This document shows, in pieces, positions 55,406-63,535 of a DNA stretch of 64,000 bases. The stretch comes from a virus. How positions within the stretch are numbered: the first letter of the stretch is position 1; every line of letters starts with the position of its first letter. A program made the translations under genes and the position numbers. The notes under the pieces were generated by a model, which ran no database searches, was not told the DNA's origin, and saw nothing but the letters and a program-made list of their open reading frames with translations. Where the stretch lies: IMG/VR virus record IMGVR_UViG_3300035181_001203, positions 1-64,000 of that record; one strand, 5' to 3'.

Positions 55406-55423
55406 GACAGCATCTCGCGCGCT

Positions 55424-55501
55424 TTAAAAGCAACTACCACAAAAAGAAAAACCAGGGGTTGTTGCATATATGTTCGTATTAGCTGATATTTTATTATTCA
55501 T
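55424..55501 (-). CDS. possible 25-aa peptide upstream of the tail operon
   Basis: Hand-found frame MNNKISANTNIYATTPGF followed by a CGSC pair. No Shine-Dalgarno is visible. It may be a leader peptide or chance. Confidence 0.22.
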   Translation of the reverse strand: MNNKISANTNIYATTPGFSFCGSCF

Positions 55502-55563
55502 GAGTATTAAAAAACCAATTAATGATTGTTTTAGATTTGTTAAAAGTGATAAAAATTTCTTTT

Positions 55564-55631
55564 AAAAAAAAAAAAAAAAAAAATAAAGAAAATAATAATA
55601 ATAATAATATATTATTATATATAATATACTC
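55564..55631. repeat. A20 tract followed by ATA/TAA-rich repeat and a TATAAT box
   Basis: Twenty consecutive A (55564-55583), then AATAATAATA-type repeats and TATAAT (55620-55625). The tract could act as an UP element for a plus-strand promoter starting near 55632, or as an unwinding element of a replication origin between divergent operons. Confidence 0.5.
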
Positions 55632-55945
55632 TATCGCTACTCCCATCATTAATCGAACCGACTAGAGCACAAGTCCAATGGATCTAAGATCTACACTGTT
55701 CATACCACCGTCCTACAATCATATTTGGGATGACCCTCACACGCGAAGGTGGAAAAAGGGAGGAATCCCAAAACTCGCCTCGCGCACGTAGCCGATTTTT
55801 GAAATACGATTGTAGGGCGGGGGTATGAAGGGTCGAAATACTGATTTTCATGGACTTGTGCTCCCCCTGGAATCCATTATCAACATGAGTGTTGGACCCT
55901 TCAAACACGAAACCCCGACATTTGCCGGGGTTTCTACCAGATACT
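55632..55945. ncRNA. structured non-coding element with long helices in the divergent gap
   Basis: GAGCACAAGTCCA (55665-55677) pairs over 13 bp with 55851-55863. Inside, TTCATACC (55699-55706) pairs with GGTATGAA (55822-55829), CCTACAATC (55712-55720) with GATTGTAGG (55808-55816), TATTT with AAATA and GGGAT with ATCCC. TGAAGGGTC (55826-55834), inside the 13-bp helix, also pairs with GACCCTTCA (55895-55903) outside it, giving a pseudoknot or switch that competes with part of the inner stem. GC content exceeds that of flanks and no ORF is convincing. Helices are symmetrical, so strand is uncertain; the TATAAT at 55620 favours plus. A replication origin with large cruciforms is the main alternative. 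Confidence 0.6.
55909..55934. terminator. terminator-like hairpin
   Basis: GAAACCCCG pairs with CGGGGTTTC around an 8-base loop. Only short T runs follow on either strand, so it may be the closing stem of the structured element rather than a terminator. Confidence 0.5.
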
Positions 55946-56083
55946 TGTGTTACACTAATCACTTGAGGTCGCTCCACTTTCGTAAAACTCTCAAACTTCA
56001 ACAATAAGTGTCACACAATCTTGATATAAAGTCAACTTTTTTTTAAATATTGAAACCAATAATATATTAGCAAAATATTAAGT

Positions 56084-56097
56084 CTTTTTGTTATAAC
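56084..56097 (+). promoter_or_regulatory. extended -10 promoter for the plus-strand accessory operon
   Basis: TATAAC (56092-56097) in CTTTTTGTTATAAC, matching the element at 14511. AGGAGG lies a few bases downstream, so the leader is short. Confidence 0.55.
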
Positions 56098-56113
56098 AAT
56101 ATTAGGAGGAACA

Positions 56114-57781
56114 ATGAATATTGATATTGAAATTGAAAATGGAGTTGAAGAATATTCACTTTTTAATTATTTTTACATAAGTCAACGCTATTTTGCTTCA
56201 GGGATCAATAGAATCACTGGAGAAACTAAAAAATTTATCACAACAAAAGGTTTTGATCAAATTTTAATGTCCTCTAAAAAGGGAATTGAATATAATTTTA
56301 CGAAAAAACATTTCAATCCATATTTATGTGATAAAGAGAAGCTGATTTTTAGGGAATCACAGCTTATTGAAAATCAAAAAATTATAAAAGATATAGGTCC
56401 ATCTAATTTTAGTGGTAATTATGAAGTAGTTAAAAAAAATCAGCCATATAAAGATAATTTTTATTTTGAGACAGTTCCTTTTAAGGTAGAAGGTTTTGAT
56501 CTTTTTAGATATCAAAACGATGATTTGTATTTTACACAGTATCAATCAGATGCTAGAAATAAATTGCCTCAACTTGTGAATGTTTTTGATGCAAATTTGT
56601 ATGAAAAAATTAATATAGTACATGCAGTTAATGATAATGGTGATGATTATTTTGATCTTAATTGTCTTATTCGTATTTGCGATGCAGAACTTGGATATCC
56701 AGATAAGAATTCATTCTATTCTATTATTAGAGCGGCAGGATTTGAAGGGGTTTTTAAACCCCATAAAATAGGTCCATTAGAATTTGTAAACTTAAAAGAT
56801 ATTTTACAGTTTAAAAATGATTGTGGCAACGCTTATATTCAAAAAAACATAAATAAGAAGCTTTCTAAACGCAAATTTGCATTTAGATACTTATATGAAT
56901 ACTTTAAAATTATAGAATCTTTATGTTCTAAACGTAGAAAACAATCAATAGGCTCACAAACTGGGCCTAAAGAATATAAAAAGGAAGAATTTTTACCTAT
57001 TTTTTACGATAATACAATTATGGATTTTAAAATTGTATATTTTAAAGATATTTTTACTATTGAACGTAAACATGAGCTTAAGAAGATTGTTCCAGGGGAT
57101 CCAATCTTCTATATTGATGGTCATTATGACTTTAATACTGGAGCAGTATCCTTTTATAATTTCAAATCAACAGGTGAAATAGTTAAAAAAATAAAAGAGA
57201 AGTTAGGAACAACCACTTCAATTAGATTTGCTAAAGTTATATCTGAATGGCTTCCTAATACATTTGGATATATTCCCCTTATAGTTAAACTAAGTATGTC
57301 TCAAAAAGCAAATCCTTCTCCATTATCCGATAATCTCACTCTCTATACAATTCCGATTAGAGAAGAAGGTTCAAATGAGGTTTTTGGTGCTGAGACGTAT
57401 GTAAATTTATTTGAGTATTTTGCTAACTTTGGCATACACATTCCACAAATACGTAATATGCTTAATGCAAATAGATTTAGTTCTAAGATCTTTACACTTC
57501 TCGATACAACATTTCCAGTTTATAACGTATGTAAGGATACTCGACGTAAAATACATGAATTTGACGAGATAAATGATCAGGATAATGAGCTTATAAATCT
57601 AATGTTTCCAGTAAGTTACGGAGTCTTAGTAATTTCACACATTCTTGAAAAAGCTGGTATATCCAAAAACTCTTATTGGTATTCCAACCTTAATAGGCTC
57701 TGCCAATCCTTCCCCCCTGGAGATGCAATTTCAACCGTCTATACCCCTCCTGAACTTCAGGAATATTTAAATGAGGAATAA
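56114..57781 (+). CDS. hypothetical protein, 555 aa, first gene of the plus-strand module
   Basis: Excellent start: AGGAGG, seven bases, ATG. The protein is soluble, Lys/Asn/Phe-rich, with no signal peptide or membrane span. A Lys/Arg-rich patch near residues 255-275 (KKLSKRKFAF; CSKRRKQSIGS) could bind nucleic acid; segments such as LIRICDAELGYPDKNSFYSI and LFEYFANFGIHIPQIRN suggest helical domains. Not recognised. Its own promoter and leading place suggest an early or regulatory protein. Confidence 0.78.
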   Translation: MNIDIEIENGVEEYSLFNYFYISQRYFASGINRITGETKKFITTKGFDQILMSSKKGIEYNFTKKHFNPYLCDKEKLIFRESQLIENQKIIKDIGPSNFSGNYEVVKKNQPYKDNFYFETVPFKVEGFDLFRYQNDDLYFTQYQSDARNKLPQLVNVFDANLYEKINIVHAVNDNGDDYFDLNCLIRICDAELGYPDKNSFYSIIRAAGFEGVFKPHKIGPLEFVNLKDILQFKNDCGNAYIQKNINKKLSKRKFAFRYLYEYFKIIESLCSKRRKQSIGSQTGPKEYKKEEFLPIFYDNTIMDFKIVYFKDIFTIERKHELKKIVPGDPIFYIDGHYDFNTGAVSFYNFKSTGEIVKKIKEKLGTTTSIRFAKVISEWLPNTFGYIPLIVKLSMSQKANPSPLSDNLTLYTIPIREEGSNEVFGAETYVNLFEYFANFGIHIPQIRNMLNANRFSSKIFTLLDTTFPVYNVCKDTRRKIHEFDEINDQDNELINLMFPVSYGVLVISHILEKAGISKNSYWYSNLNRLCQSFPPGDAISTVYTPPELQEYLNEE

Positions 57782-57784
57782 AAA

Positions 57785-57994
57785 ATGAAAATTTTATTAA
57801 AAACCGATAATCGTAAAAGAATTACTTTACCAAAAGAAGCTAATATTAAATCTGGTGATGTTCTTTCTTTTGAAATTTTAGAAACAGGTCAAATTATGTT
57901 GACTCCAGTTGAAATTATTCCTAAGAGGTTAATTAAAGATGGAGTTTTTACAGAAACCAATGAATCCGTTCAAATTATTATTAAGGAAGATTAA
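57785..57994 (+). CDS. AbrB/SpoVT-like DNA-binding domain protein, 69 aa
   Basis: TDNRKRITLPKEANIKSGD then LSFEILETGQIMLTPVE is the swapped-hairpin AbrB motif ('..kgRitLPke.gik.GD.l.f......G.I.L.P'). Such dimers bind promoter DNA or serve as antitoxins. No toxin gene is adjacent. Four bases after the previous stop, so co-transcribed; GAGG upstream. Confidence 0.7.
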   Translation: MKILLKTDNRKRITLPKEANIKSGDVLSFEILETGQIMLTPVEIIPKRLIKDGVFTETNESVQIIIKED

Positions 57995-58018
57995 AATCTG
58001 TATTTTTCAGGAGAGATC

Positions 58019-58312
58019 TTGAGTAATCCAATAATTAAAACCAATCATCAGCCTAGACCAGTAATATTTTTTAGTGAAATTCCAGAAGCTATTAGAGTTA
58101 ATGAATTTAATTATTATACTGAAAAAGATTATGTAGGATGTTTTTTTAAATATAAAGGTTGTTATTATGATGTATTACAATTTGTACGTCTTAATAAAAA
58201 TTCTTCTTTTCCAGGGTGGGATGGTATTATGAATCAAAGTTTCTTTTCTGGTTTATTACTTAAATGGTGCAATAATCCTGATTATGTTGTTATTGGAAGG
58301 TATTGCTTATGA
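58019..58312 (+). CDS. hypothetical protein, 97 aa
   Basis: Starts with TTG preceded by AGGAGA. Contains FKYKGCYYDVLQFVRL and FPGWDGIMNQSFFSG, a compact alpha/beta protein. Unrecognised. Overlaps the next start (TTATGA). Confidence 0.7.
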   Translation: MSNPIIKTNHQPRPVIFFSEIPEAIRVNEFNYYTEKDYVGCFFKYKGCYYDVLQFVRLNKNSSFPGWDGIMNQSFFSGLLLKWCNNPDYVVIGRYCL

Positions 58313-58500
58313 AACTTTTTCTATTAGCCTACTTCGCTGTAACAACTTGCACTACGATTTATTGTTTTGAGAAAAAGAAGGTATATTTTGATATAGACTC
58401 TGTTATTGACTGGTTTTTCTTATTTATGATGTTGTCAGGTATTTCTATTTGTATTGCTATAACAACAAAACAATCGAGGGTTAATCGAAATGTTCTTTAA
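58309..58500 (+). CDS. small two-span membrane protein, 63 aa
   Basis: ATG overlaps the TGA of the upstream gene and GGAAGG precedes it; the TTG two codons earlier is less likely. Two hydrophobic spans (LFLLAYFAVTTCTTIYCF; WFFLFMMLSGISICIAI) are separated by a charged loop. A spanin or holin-like role is possible but nothing else supports it. Confidence 0.65.
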   Translation: MKLFLLAYFAVTTCTTIYCFEKKKVYFDIDSVIDWFFLFMMLSGISICIAITTKQSRVNRNVL

Positions 58501-58684
58501 AACCTTAAAACGCATTGCTGTAGCATTAGAGCAAAACAATATTCTTCAAGAACGGATCTTACAAGAAGTCACTGATCTTAAATTATATACTGTTGCCAAT
58601 TATAAAATGCTTAAGGAAGATTTTGAATCTACTCATACAATACCTTATTCTGAAGCCAGTGAATCTAACCCTCAAAAGGATTAA
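58490..58684 (+). CDS. hypothetical helical protein, 64 aa
   Basis: Overlaps the membrane protein by 11 bases. Predicted single long helix (IAVALEQNNILQERILQEV), perhaps coiled coil, with a disordered tail. Unknown. Confidence 0.6.
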   Translation: MFFKTLKRIAVALEQNNILQERILQEVTDLKLYTVANYKMLKEDFESTHTIPYSEASESNPQKD

Positions 58685-58689
58685 TTCAG

Positions 58690-59073
58690 ATGACTTATAA
58701 TGATTTAGTAGTTGAAGTATTTCCTAATGCAACAACTGAAGATTGCGAAAAGCTTCTCTGGTATTGCAAAGCATTTCCTTTCTGTGATGTTGAACACACT
58801 AAGCGTCAGCTTAAAGAGATTTATGAGCGATCCGGCGGTAACGTCAGTGTCGCAATAGCCCTTGCTCATGATGATATTGATACAGCAATAACAGAGGCTC
58901 ATCAATCGGAGATCAACGCAGCTATGGATATAAATCTATCTTATGATTATAATAAAGATATTTACCTTCTCTGGTTAAAAAATATCCCACATGGAATCAA
59001 TCATTGGGAAATGAGAAGATTAAATGAATTATGCCAACAAGCATATTTAATTAAGAATAAAGAAGCTTTATGA
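58690..59073 (+). CDS. hypothetical helical protein, 127 aa
   Basis: All-helical, acidic (DCEKLLWYCKAFPFCDVEH; VSVAIALAHDDIDTAITEAH). Local codon use is slightly more GC-rich around residues 45-65. Unrecognised; part of the short-gene operon. Confidence 0.7.
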   Translation: MTYNDLVVEVFPNATTEDCEKLLWYCKAFPFCDVEHTKRQLKEIYERSGGNVSVAIALAHDDIDTAITEAHQSEINAAMDINLSYDYNKDIYLLWLKNIPHGINHWEMRRLNELCQQAYLIKNKEAL

Positions 59074-59155
59074 GCGTATCTTTAATGATTATTTATCATA
59101 GTTTTATTAGAAATATAGAAGAATGAGATAAACCTAATTCAAATGGAGCAGAAAT

Positions 59156-59533
59156 ATGAGCGTGACATATTTTGGATTTGCCGCAATTTGGGAAGATGGT
59201 GTAAATCTTGGCTACTCAACAAACTTAATGGACATAGCGACTAACGCCGCATTAGTTAATCTTGCAGGACAAGAGGAAACTAAAGTAGGTATTATAACCA
59301 ATATAGAGTTGTTTGAAGAGCTATTTAATGAATCTATTTTGTCTTCAGTAGATGAAACAGATAATTCAGAAGATTATAAGATTGATAAGCTAGATAAGAT
59401 TTATAAGAGAGCTTGTTCTCTCATTGAATCACAACCTGACGATAACTTTTACCTTGCATATATTGAACGAGAGCATGTTACATTATTCTATAATGGTAAC
59501 TTAATGCCTTCCACTGAACAGGATGCAAAATGA
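59156..59533 (+). CDS. hypothetical protein, 125 aa
   Basis: GGAGCAG precedes the ATG. Begins MSVTYFGFAAIWEDGVNLGY, a mixed alpha/beta protein with an acidic middle. Overlaps the next gene by 4 bases. Unknown. Confidence 0.7.
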   Translation: MSVTYFGFAAIWEDGVNLGYSTNLMDIATNAALVNLAGQEETKVGIITNIELFEELFNESILSSVDETDNSEDYKIDKLDKIYKRACSLIESQPDDNFYLAYIEREHVTLFYNGNLMPSTEQDAK

Positions 59534-59880
59534 AAAAGATTATTGACAAAGGCCGTGAACCTGTGATACACTATTTCTGTGATGGTTGTAAAAGGCAGAT
59601 AGCTAATCCTCCAGAGAATCTTAGTTACTCTCTACAAGTGGTCGGTAACTTTGGATTTGGTTCAGGGCATGATGGATTAATATTTAATCATGCATACTGT
59701 GAAGATTGTGGTATAAAAGCAATCAAAGCTATTGAATCATCTTTGAAAATTGAGATTAAAGCTGGTGACAATATTCTGTTCGATTGCGATACAGAAGATT
59801 GTGATACAGACGAAGCACAATCTCAACAAAATATTGATGAAGTTGGAATTCCTAAAGATGTATTAGAAGGATGGGATTAA
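59530..59880 (+). CDS. small zinc-binding protein, 116 aa
   Basis: FCDGCKRQ (CxxC, residues 16-20) and YCEDCGIKA (CxxC, near residue 57) make a four-cysteine zinc site spaced as a treble-clef or ribbon; SLQVVGNFGFGSGHDG lies between. The C-terminus is acidic with two more cysteines (DCDTEDCDTDE). Function unknown. Confidence 0.7.
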   Translation: MKKIIDKGREPVIHYFCDGCKRQIANPPENLSYSLQVVGNFGFGSGHDGLIFNHAYCEDCGIKAIKAIESSLKIEIKAGDNILFDCDTEDCDTDEAQSQQNIDEVGIPKDVLEGWD

Positions 59881-59881
59881 T

Positions 59882-60316
59882 ATGATTGGTCATTTACTTA
59901 CTCCAAATCAAACAATGGAAGTTAATGTAGAACCTTTTAAAGTTACAGTTTTTGATGATACAACTTATGGGCTTCTTATTAGAGAAACTCCTGTTGAAAA
60001 ACACGTTACTCACCAACTACTTCTTAAAAAAGAAAAATATATTGAGCTTATTAATAATTTAGCTGCAAATATTAATATGTGTATTACTCCAGATCCTTCA
60101 TCTAAACTGCGCGAGGATGATATTTTATCAGATCACAACTTTCTTGATTGTGAAATAGAGCTATCAAGAGCTTTAAACACAGAAGGTAAAGTTTCTTGGA
60201 ATGATATGATTGCAATAGTTAAACGCCAACGAGAAACTTTACTTGCACTCGCTTGTCTTGGCAATGAAATGGCTAAAGATGGATTAAAGTGGTATCAATA
60301 TGGATTAAATGCATAG
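59882..60316 (+). CDS. hypothetical protein, 144 aa
   Basis: Alpha/beta N-terminal half (FKVTVFDDTTYGLLIRETP), helical C-terminal half (VSWNDMIAIVKRQRETLLAL). Ends with TAG. Unrecognised. Confidence 0.65.
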   Translation: MIGHLLTPNQTMEVNVEPFKVTVFDDTTYGLLIRETPVEKHVTHQLLLKKEKYIELINNLAANINMCITPDPSSKLREDDILSDHNFLDCEIELSRALNTEGKVSWNDMIAIVKRQRETLLALACLGNEMAKDGLKWYQYGLNA

Positions 60317-60436
60317 ATAAACTTCCTCTAATTAACAAGTATATTTTAATTGTAGATAAAGAAGATTAAATAAAACTAGTTTATTGCTTTAATATTGAAT
60401 TGTCTTCATTGTCTTCATTACCTTCAAAGGATTAAT

Positions 60437-60796
60437 ATGTCCTTCCCAACCTTAAAAGAAATGCAATTACAAATGGAAGTGGATCAACTTAGAGCAGAAT
60501 TACGCAGAGCAGAGTCTAAGACGGTCCACATTACAAGAGATTACCTTAATGCTGATATGATGATTCATGATAATAAACATTATAGACTAAATCCTTATAT
60601 AGAAGTACAAGGTAATTCAGCAATGCAACGTGGCGAAAACTTTATTGCACGTTGGAAACGATATGATGAAGAAAGTTATCATCAGATTTTATATAAAGCA
60701 GATTTTGTAACCATTACTCCAGAGGCAGCAGATCATATATTAGAAGATATGCTTAGAAGTTGTCTTATTCATATAATTAAATCGAAAGTAAATTAA
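60437..60796 (+). CDS. hypothetical protein, 119 aa
   Basis: The long frame opens at 60395, but the ATG at 60437 has AAGGA just upstream and gives MSFPTLKEMQLQMEVDQLRAE..., a coiled-coil-like start. Central part VHITRDYLNADMMIHDN. Unknown. Confidence 0.65.
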   Translation: MSFPTLKEMQLQMEVDQLRAELRRAESKTVHITRDYLNADMMIHDNKHYRLNPYIEVQGNSAMQRGENFIARWKRYDEESYHQILYKADFVTITPEAADHILEDMLRSCLIHIIKSKVN

Positions 60797-60844
60797 TGAC
60801 AATAGAACGTAATATTAATATATTATTATTGGAATACTATCATC

Positions 60845-61435
60845 ATGAAGCATAATAATGTAGAAATAGAACGTAAATATCTTTCTTATGCAGAAATGTA
60901 TGAAGATAGTGTTCCTGATAAGATTTATTATAAAACATCGGTTTCACATGATCGTTATTATGTTACACCAAATGGACTTTTACGTTTACGTGATGATCAA
61001 GAAAAAGGTATTGAATTAACAGCTAAGACTTACAAAAATAATAATCTTCATAGAAGAGAAATTAATTTACCAATGATTGCAACAATTGATATTAAAGATT
61101 GTTTAGAATTTGCAGAGGTAGCTGGATGGACATTAAGACTTGAATTTAAGCAAGAACTACAGATTTGGATCTGTCCAACTGTCGTTGTTTCTCAAACAAT
61201 TATTACAGATCTTGATGGAAAACCTTATAGATTTTCAAAAGAACTCAATTGCATTACAGATCATTATGCTTTTAGAAAAGCTCAATTTGTAGAAATAGAA
61301 GCATTAGATTCAGCAGATGAAAAGTTTGCAATATCAGAAATTAGACGTTATCAAAAAATCTTGAATCTTAAATCTTCTGATATAATTAAATACTCTCTGG
61401 TGCAGCTCTTTGGCGCATTCCCGTTAAAAGGATAG
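60845..61435 (+). CDS. CYTH-fold triphosphate tunnel metalloenzyme, 196 aa
   Basis: ExExK signature near the N-terminus (VEIERKYL; Glu7, Glu9, Lys11), then RYYVTPNGLLRLRDD, GIELTAKTY and a C-terminal acidic FVEIEALDSADE. These are the tunnel residues of the CYTH family, whose members are thiamine or inorganic triphosphatases, RNA 5'-triphosphatases or CyaB-type cyclases. Metal and phosphate ligands appear intact. The substrate cannot be told. It could act on nucleotide signals, RNA 5' ends or cofactor triphosphates during infection. Confidence 0.75.
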   Translation: MKHNNVEIERKYLSYAEMYEDSVPDKIYYKTSVSHDRYYVTPNGLLRLRDDQEKGIELTAKTYKNNNLHRREINLPMIATIDIKDCLEFAEVAGWTLRLEFKQELQIWICPTVVVSQTIITDLDGKPYRFSKELNCITDHYAFRKAQFVEIEALDSADEKFAISEIRRYQKILNLKSSDIIKYSLVQLFGAFPLKG

Positions 61436-61438
61436 ATT

Positions 61439-61648
61439 ATGGTAAACGCACACTATTTTATTAAACTTGAAACTCCTAATTCTAATGAATACTTTTTGAG
61501 TATTAATGGAGCAGATATTAAGACAGTACCTGAAATGTCTGATGCTGTTCCATTTGATACTCTTGAGTCTGCAACAGCTTTAATTAATTATGTTCTTCCT
61601 ACTCCGTTAATGGGTTCTTGGAAAGTGGTGAAGAGTGGGACTAATTAA
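61439..61648 (+). CDS. hypothetical protein, 69 aa
   Basis: Starts four bases after the CYTH gene's stop. Beta-rich, MVNAHYFIKLETPNSNEYF. Overlaps the next frame by 14 bases. Unknown. Confidence 0.65.
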   Translation: MVNAHYFIKLETPNSNEYFLSINGADIKTVPEMSDAVPFDTLESATALINYVLPTPLMGSWKVVKSGTN

Positions 61649-62132
61649 TTTATTTATTTCTAAAAAATTATCAAAAGAAAAAAAGACCGAAATACCTTTA
61701 GAACCCTCTTCTATGGGGAGGGTTCTAAAGGAAATTTCTGAAGTAGGATTATCACATACAGAAACTGAAATTCTTAAAAATCTTTATAAAACAGTTCTTG
61801 TAATACCTGAACAAAAAAATAGGTTGGAAATAATTCTTTATTTAAAGAAATTAATTTTAGATGTTCCATTAACACCAGTAATAAATCCAATGGAAACTGG
61901 TGAGTTTATTTCTCATTCAAAAACAAATTTTCAATCATCACGCTGTAAATCTTTGTGGTCAATAGATGGTGGAAAAAATTGGTATGATGTAGATGGTTAT
62001 ATACCTTTGAAGTATAAAATTTATCGTTGGATACATAAAAATATTTTTCGCCTATCACAGAAAACTCCTGCTTTTATAACATCACGAATGATACCTTATG
62101 TCAACTTCCCCTACATTAAAAATATCGAATAG
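61635..62132 (+). CDS. hypothetical protein, 165 aa
   Basis: Starts at GTG within the end of the previous gene. Lys-rich helical N-terminus (FISKKLSKEKKTEIP), then helices, and a C-terminal RCKSLWSIDGGKNWYDVDGY. Unrecognised. Confidence 0.6.
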   Translation: MGLINLFISKKLSKEKKTEIPLEPSSMGRVLKEISEVGLSHTETEILKNLYKTVLVIPEQKNRLEIILYLKKLILDVPLTPVINPMETGEFISHSKTNFQSSRCKSLWSIDGGKNWYDVDGYIPLKYKIYRWIHKNIFRLSQKTPAFITSRMIPYVNFPYIKNIE

Positions 62133-62328
62133 TATTATTCTAAGTAAGAACAAGCTATTTCCCTCTAAAATAGAAGGATATAAAGTTATTTATATAATGA
62201 AGAAAACCCATAAAACATATTGTAATGTTTGTGCTTCTAAATTTAAAGACGATGTATTAACTGGAAAATTAGCTTTTTTTGAAGATGATCAAAACCTTAA
62301 ATGTAATTATTGCAAGAAAGGAATTTGA
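62098..62328 (+). CDS. small zinc-ribbon-like protein, up to 76 aa
   Basis: The conserved-looking part is YCNVCASKF...LKCNYCKKGI, two CxxC pairs. The start is uncertain: ATG at 62098 lacks a ribosome site, and an internal ATG at 62197 would give a 43-aa zinc ribbon (MKKTHKTYCNVC). Confidence 0.55.
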   Translation: MSTSPTLKISNSIILSKNKLFPSKIEGYKVIYIMKKTHKTYCNVCASKFKDDVLTGKLAFFEDDQNLKCNYCKKGI

Positions 62329-62329
62329 A

Positions 62330-62731
62330 GTGGATGAATCAAACATTGAACATATCGTTGAGACAGTCAAAGATCGTCAACCAGATGTAGCTGAAGAAAT
62401 TGTTTCTGCATTAACATTTCCAGGGGTTGACTTTATTTTTCAAATTTCAAGAGAAGAGACTTGGGAAGGAGAATGGATTTTCCGTGTTTATAATTTTACG
62501 CTGACAGCTTTTGATGAAATTAGTGAACTTAAATATATGCATTTAAGAGAATTAATGATGAATGCATTTACTTCTTATAATGATGGTGATATGTTATCAT
62601 TAAAAGTTAAAATTGACGAAATGATGGATTACTGGAAACTTCAAGAGTTTAAGATCAAGACAGCCTATAGGTCACAGAAAGATGGTGTTAATCTAAAACC
62701 ACAGAAAGATGGTGTTAATATAAAACTATAA
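62330..62731 (+). CDS. hypothetical protein with tandem C-terminal repeat, 133 aa
   Basis: The frame is open from 62279, but GTG at 62330, seven bases after AAGGA and two bases after the previous stop, is the best start. Acidic helical protein (ESNIEHIVETVKDRQPDVAE) with a tryptophan-rich middle (REETWEGEWIFRVY). The last 18 residues are a duplicated QKDGVNLK-type unit encoded by a 27-base tandem repeat. Unknown. Confidence 0.65.
   Translation: MDESNIEHIVETVKDRQPDVAEEIVSALTFPGVDFIFQISREETWEGEWIFRVYNFTLTAFDEISELKYMHLRELMMNAFTSYNDGDMLSLKVKIDEMMDYWKLQEFKIKTAYRSQKDGVNLKPQKDGVNIKL
62673..62726 (+). repeat. 27-base tandem duplication in a gene 3' end
   Basis: Two copies of a 27-base unit beginning CACAGAAAGATGGTG differ at one base. 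Being nine codons long, the duplication keeps the frame. Confidence 0.9.
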
Positions 62732-62747
62732 CAATTAAGGATATTAT

Positions 62748-63053
62748 ATGGATCCCATAACTATACAAGAAATGCACAATCATCATATAGAAGTTTACAA
62801 TAAGCTAACAAGTTTTTGTGCTCCTATGGGCTATCCTAACATCCCACAATTTGATAATCTTGTTCAAGAATTAGCTAAAAGTCAAACAATTCTTAAGCAT
62901 ATCCAAAATATGCTTTGTCATGAGTTTACTTCTATTGATTCAAAATTTGATCCATTGATTCTTTGTAATGATTTTGATAAATGGAGAGATGTAATTTTGA
63001 TTCTTCAACAAAAAATTTCTGGAGCATCAACAGTAGCAAAAAGGAATAGATAA
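62748..63053 (+). CDS. hypothetical helical protein, 101 aa
   Basis: Helical with MHNHHIEVYNKL at the N-terminus and LVQELAKSQTILKHIQNML in the middle. Overlaps the dUTPase ATG by one base. The N-terminal helix pattern resembles small phage proteins of unknown function. Confidence 0.65.
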   Translation: MDPITIQEMHNHHIEVYNKLTSFCAPMGYPNIPQFDNLVQELAKSQTILKHIQNMLCHEFTSIDSKFDPLILCNDFDKWRDVILILQQKISGASTVAKRNR

Positions 63054-63496
63054 TGTTTGAATTTATTAAAATGTATGATGATGTAGAATTACCACAATAC
63101 AAAACAATGAAATCTAGCGGTCTTGATATTAAGGCTTACATTAAAAATGATTATAATAAAATAATTATTCCTTCAATGAGTCATGCTTTAATTTCTACTG
63201 GATTAAAATTAAAATTTAAAACAGATGTTGGGACACTAAATGTTGAAGCACAAATTAGAGGAAGATCTGGATTAGCGTTAAATCATCAAGTTATAGTCTT
63301 AAACTCCCCTGGAACTATTGACGAAGATTATGAGGGCGAGATTAAGATTATTTTATTCAATTTATCAGAAAGTCATTATACCGTTCGTCACGGTGATAGA
63401 ATTGCACAAATAGTTTTTTGTAATATTTTACGTCATCATAAATATATCCAAAATTCTATTCGTGGTGAAGGTGGTTTTGGATCAACTGGGAAATAA
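63053..63496 (+). CDS. dut: dUTP diphosphatase (trimeric dUTPase), 147 aa
   Basis: All five motifs are present: SSGLDIKA (1), RGRSGLAL (2), VLNSPGTIDEDYEGEI (3), GDRIAQIVF (4) and RGEGGFGSTG (5). The trimeric enzyme hydrolyses dUTP to dUMP and pyrophosphate, limiting uracil in DNA and feeding dTMP synthesis. Length fits the family. Works with the ribonucleotide reductase at the other end of the window. Confidence 0.97.
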   Translation: MFEFIKMYDDVELPQYKTMKSSGLDIKAYIKNDYNKIIIPSMSHALISTGLKLKFKTDVGTLNVEAQIRGRSGLALNHQVIVLNSPGTIDEDYEGEIKIILFNLSESHYTVRHGDRIAQIVFCNILRHHKYIQNSIRGEGGFGSTGK

Positions 63497-63535
63497 AATA
63501 ACTGTAAATCATCTTATAATTAAGGAGATTGATTA

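Noticed and set aside
55684-56004. 106-aa minus-strand open frame
   Set aside because: Open only because the helices are GC-rich; residue use is unlike other genes of this phage and no start signal is present.
59070-59126. 18-codon frame overlapping the stop of the 127-aa gene
   Set aside because: ATGA overlap is suggestive, but it is too short and has no further support.
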